From: Oscillospiraceae bacterium
Lineage (GTDB): Bacteria; Bacillota; Clostridia; Oscillospirales; CAG-272
Assembly (NCBI GenBank): GCA_015065395.1
Contig: SVQJ01000005.1
Coordinates: 1 to 24,601 of the forward strand
DNA length: 24,601 nt
Reading direction: 5' to 3'
The notes beneath the pieces were generated by a model. The model worked only from the letters and a program-made list of their open reading frames with translations. It did not search any database and was not told the DNA's origin. A program made the translations under genes and the position numbers. The first letter of the stretch is position 1. Every line of letters starts with the position of its first letter. Of the stretch, positions 23,339 through 24,601 are shown one piece after another.

Positions 23339-23833
23339 TCAAGAATATAATGCTTCTGCAAGCTCTTTTGTCTCCTGATCAAAGAGGACAAGAACAGCAT
23401 CTATATCCATTCCTTGAATTGCCTGTTCGATTGTTTCTATAGCAATCTTTATTGCCTGCTCTTTAGGATATCCATAGACTCCTGCGGATATAAGTGGAAA
23501 CGCTACACTCTTACATTCATGCTCAACGGCAAGTCTGATGCACTCCCTATAGCAGGACCTCAAAAGCTCTTCCTCGCCATTATTACCGCCCTTCCACTTG
23601 GGACCAACTGTATGAATGATGCGCTTACACGGCAGCCTGTGGCCTTTGGTAACCTTCGCCTGACCAGCCTTGCATCCACCAAGCGTCATACATTCAAGAA
23701 GCAACCCCTTCCCTGCCGCTTTATGAATTGCACCGTCTACGCCACCTCCACCAAGCAGCGAGGAATTCGCTGCGTTTACGATTGCATCACAAGTCATCTT
23801 AGTAATATCACCCTGAATAATTCTTATAGACAT
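23339..23833 (-). CDS. Macro-domain protein (O-acetyl-ADP-ribose deacetylase/ADP-ribosyl hydrolase-like)
   Basis: 164 residues from the ATG at 23833, which follows AGGAGAG; an earlier in-frame ATG at 23860 lies within the upstream gene and lacks such a site. It is a stand-alone macro domain: IQGDITK (6-12), NAAN (20-23), GGGGVDGAIH (28-37), and the second ligand loop LISAGVYGYP. These match the YmdB/MacroD-type class that hydrolyses O-acetyl-ADP-ribose or mono-ADP-ribose on proteins. It is cytoplasmic. It lies 19 nt after the DiS_P_DiS membrane protein gene, so the two are co-transcribed. If the region is a mobile element, this is cargo, perhaps countering host or phage ADP-ribosylation (inference). 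Confidence 0.92.
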   Translation of the reverse strand: MSIRIIQGDITKMTCDAIVNAANSSLLGGGGVDGAIHKAAGKGLLLECMTLGGCKAGQAKVTKGHRLPCKRIIHTVGPKWKGGNNGEEELLRSCYRECIRLAVEHECKSVAFPLISAGVYGYPKEQAIKIAIETIEQAIQGMDIDAVLVLFDQETKELAEALYS

Positions 23834-23852
23834 ATTATTTTCTCTCCTATGT

Positions 23853-24332
23853 TCAAGCACATACCGCCATATAAATCAACGCAACAAATAGTGTTATCAA
23901 ATAATATGGAATCATTGCCAGCACCGCAATGAAATATTGCTTTGCAAAGCTACTACTTCTTTTGCCATTTATAGCAATCATTATTACTCGAATTGCTTCG
24001 TAAAATATAAAGCTAAAAGTTACCCCTGTCAGGGAAAATTTCAGCAATGCCGAAACAAGAAACATTCCAACTAAAACTACTATTTCTAATATAAGAGCGT
24101 CAACCGGAATACTGATCTTACACGATTTGCATTTTCCTCTACATAGTATAAAGGATATTATCGGTAATTGATAAAATGGCTTTATTGGTGTTCCACAGTT
24201 CCCACAAACGCACTTTGACACAAGCACTGGCAATTCATTTCCTGATGTAAGCCTCAAAATATTTGTTGTGGCTAAACCACTTACATTAAAATACAGCAAG
24301 AAAAACGCTGCTATGATGATAATCCGTTCCAT
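23853..24332 (-). CDS. DiS_P_DiS-domain membrane protein, prepilin-peptidase-like without catalytic A24 motifs
   Basis: 159 residues. An N-terminal hydrophobic helix is followed by a zinc-binding segment with C43-x2-C46 and C68-x2-C71 around PFYQLPIISFILCRGKC, which matches the N-terminal DiS_P_DiS domain (PF06750) of type IV prepilin peptidases. The C-terminal part has two or three TM helices, but I see no aspartate or GxGD motif of the aspartyl peptidase. It is shorter than complete prepilin peptidases. It may be a degenerate or repurposed protein, or one working with a separate peptidase. AAGGA precedes the ATG. It lies 12 nt after the partial upstream gene and 19 nt before the macro gene. 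Confidence 0.75.
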   Translation of the reverse strand: MERIIIIAAFFLLYFNVSGLATTNILRLTSGNELPVLVSKCVCGNCGTPIKPFYQLPIISFILCRGKCKSCKISIPVDALILEIVVLVGMFLVSALLKFSLTGVTFSFIFYEAIRVIMIAINGKRSSSFAKQYFIAVLAMIPYYLITLFVALIYMAVCA

Positions 24333-24344
24333 AGATTAATTCCT

Positions 24345-24601
24345 TTACATTCCGTTATCTTTTAACTTATTTATAACAACGCAATATTCGTCAAATTCAA
24401 GGATATCATATAATGTTTTATCAAAGTACACTAATTCATCATTGCGAACAATGTATACTGCCCCAATATCACTGTGATTTATGTCTTCCGGTGAAATACC
24501 ATATATATACTTCTCGTCATATGCAATTTTTTCACCAACAGGAATGATCTTCCCTGTGGTATATTCGCTGTCTAGTTCTAGTAAAAACTGAGTAATGATT
24601 T
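24345..24601 (-). CDS. C-terminal part of an unknown protein (5' end outside window)
   Basis: An open frame runs from the right window edge to a TAA at 24345-24347, giving about 84 residues. It is acidic and aromatic-rich (DEKYIYGISPEDI, then AVYIVRNDELVYFDKTLYDI, ending KLKDNGM). There are no TM segments or cysteines apart from one near the end, and I recognise no family. The downstream gene starts 12 nt later, so this is the upstream member of the macro-domain operon. Confidence 0.65.
   Translation of the reverse strand, partial: IITQFLLELDSEYTTGKIIPVGEKIAYDEKYIYGISPEDINHSDIGAVYIVRNDELVYFDKTLYDILEFDEYCVVINKLKDNGM

Noticed and set aside
23853..24332. Functional prepilin peptidase (PilD-like)
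   Set aside because: The zinc module is present but the aspartate and GxGD motifs of the A24 catalytic domain are not, and the protein is too short.

Overview
The window looks like chromosomal DNA from a Gram-positive, clostridia-like bacterium (Bacillota, probably an uncultured gut or rumen relative of the Oscillospiraceae). This is inferred from strong purine-rich ribosome binding sites, near-consensus sigma-A promoters, a teichoic-acid-type polymerase and dense structured intergenic repeats. No genus can be named from the sequence alone.

Layout. (1) 1-423: the cut end of a multi-hairpin intergenic repeat (copy A) and the promoter of rarA. (2) 424-1647: rarA. (3) 1810-6227, plus strand: a tightly overlapping six-gene operon with a membrane priming sugar-phosphate transferase, four enzymes sufficient to make GDP-D-glycero-alpha-D-manno-heptose from sedoheptulose 7-phosphate (hddC-like, hddA, gmhB, gmhA), and a galE-like epimerase. 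(4) 6399-7163: an EstA/FrmB-type esterase, followed by repeat copy B. (5) 14335-7339, minus strand: a flippase, a CDP-glycerol-type glycerophosphotransferase and a GT2 glycosyltransferase behind a perfect consensus promoter, then a membrane-anchored XRE regulator and a GH38 alpha-mannosidase-like enzyme carrying an unusual zinc-knuckle insert. (6) 14394-14725: intergenic, with repeat copy C inverted relative to copy A. (7) 16783-14726, minus strand: a regulatory operon (unknown 328-residue protein, ArsR-DUF2087 regulator, small XRE protein, one-TM protein) whose consensus promoter carries direct repeats. (8) 18069-17096: a small unknown protein and a histidine phosphatase. (9) 22183-18223, minus strand: a three-gene defence operon (excisionase-like HTH protein, two-TM protein, MmeI-like type IIL restriction-modification enzyme). 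(10) 22184-23338: over 1 kb without a convincing gene, holding hairpins, repeat copy D, two near-identical terminators, a tRNA-Asn 3' fragment and a striking array of short repeats. (11) 23339-24601, minus strand: a macro-domain protein, a DiS_P_DiS protein lacking the prepilin-peptidase catalytic half, and the 3' end of an unknown gene.

How it fits together. Regions 3 and 5 read as two halves of a surface-glycan locus: activated heptose and galactose-type sugars, lipid priming, glycosyl and polyol-phosphate transfer, and export. Region 10 reads as one attachment site of a tRNA-Asn-targeted integrative element. The tRNA 3' half ends in its own terminator on the low-coordinate side, while the candidate recombinase/accessory-factor sites lie on the high-coordinate side, so the genes from 23339 rightwards are probably element cargo.

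The most novel signals are the three paired GTCCAT-N12-GTCCAT sites with five TTTACTTC repeats next to the tRNA fragment, and the family of 26-29 bp perfect hairpins whose arms change in a compensated way between copies.
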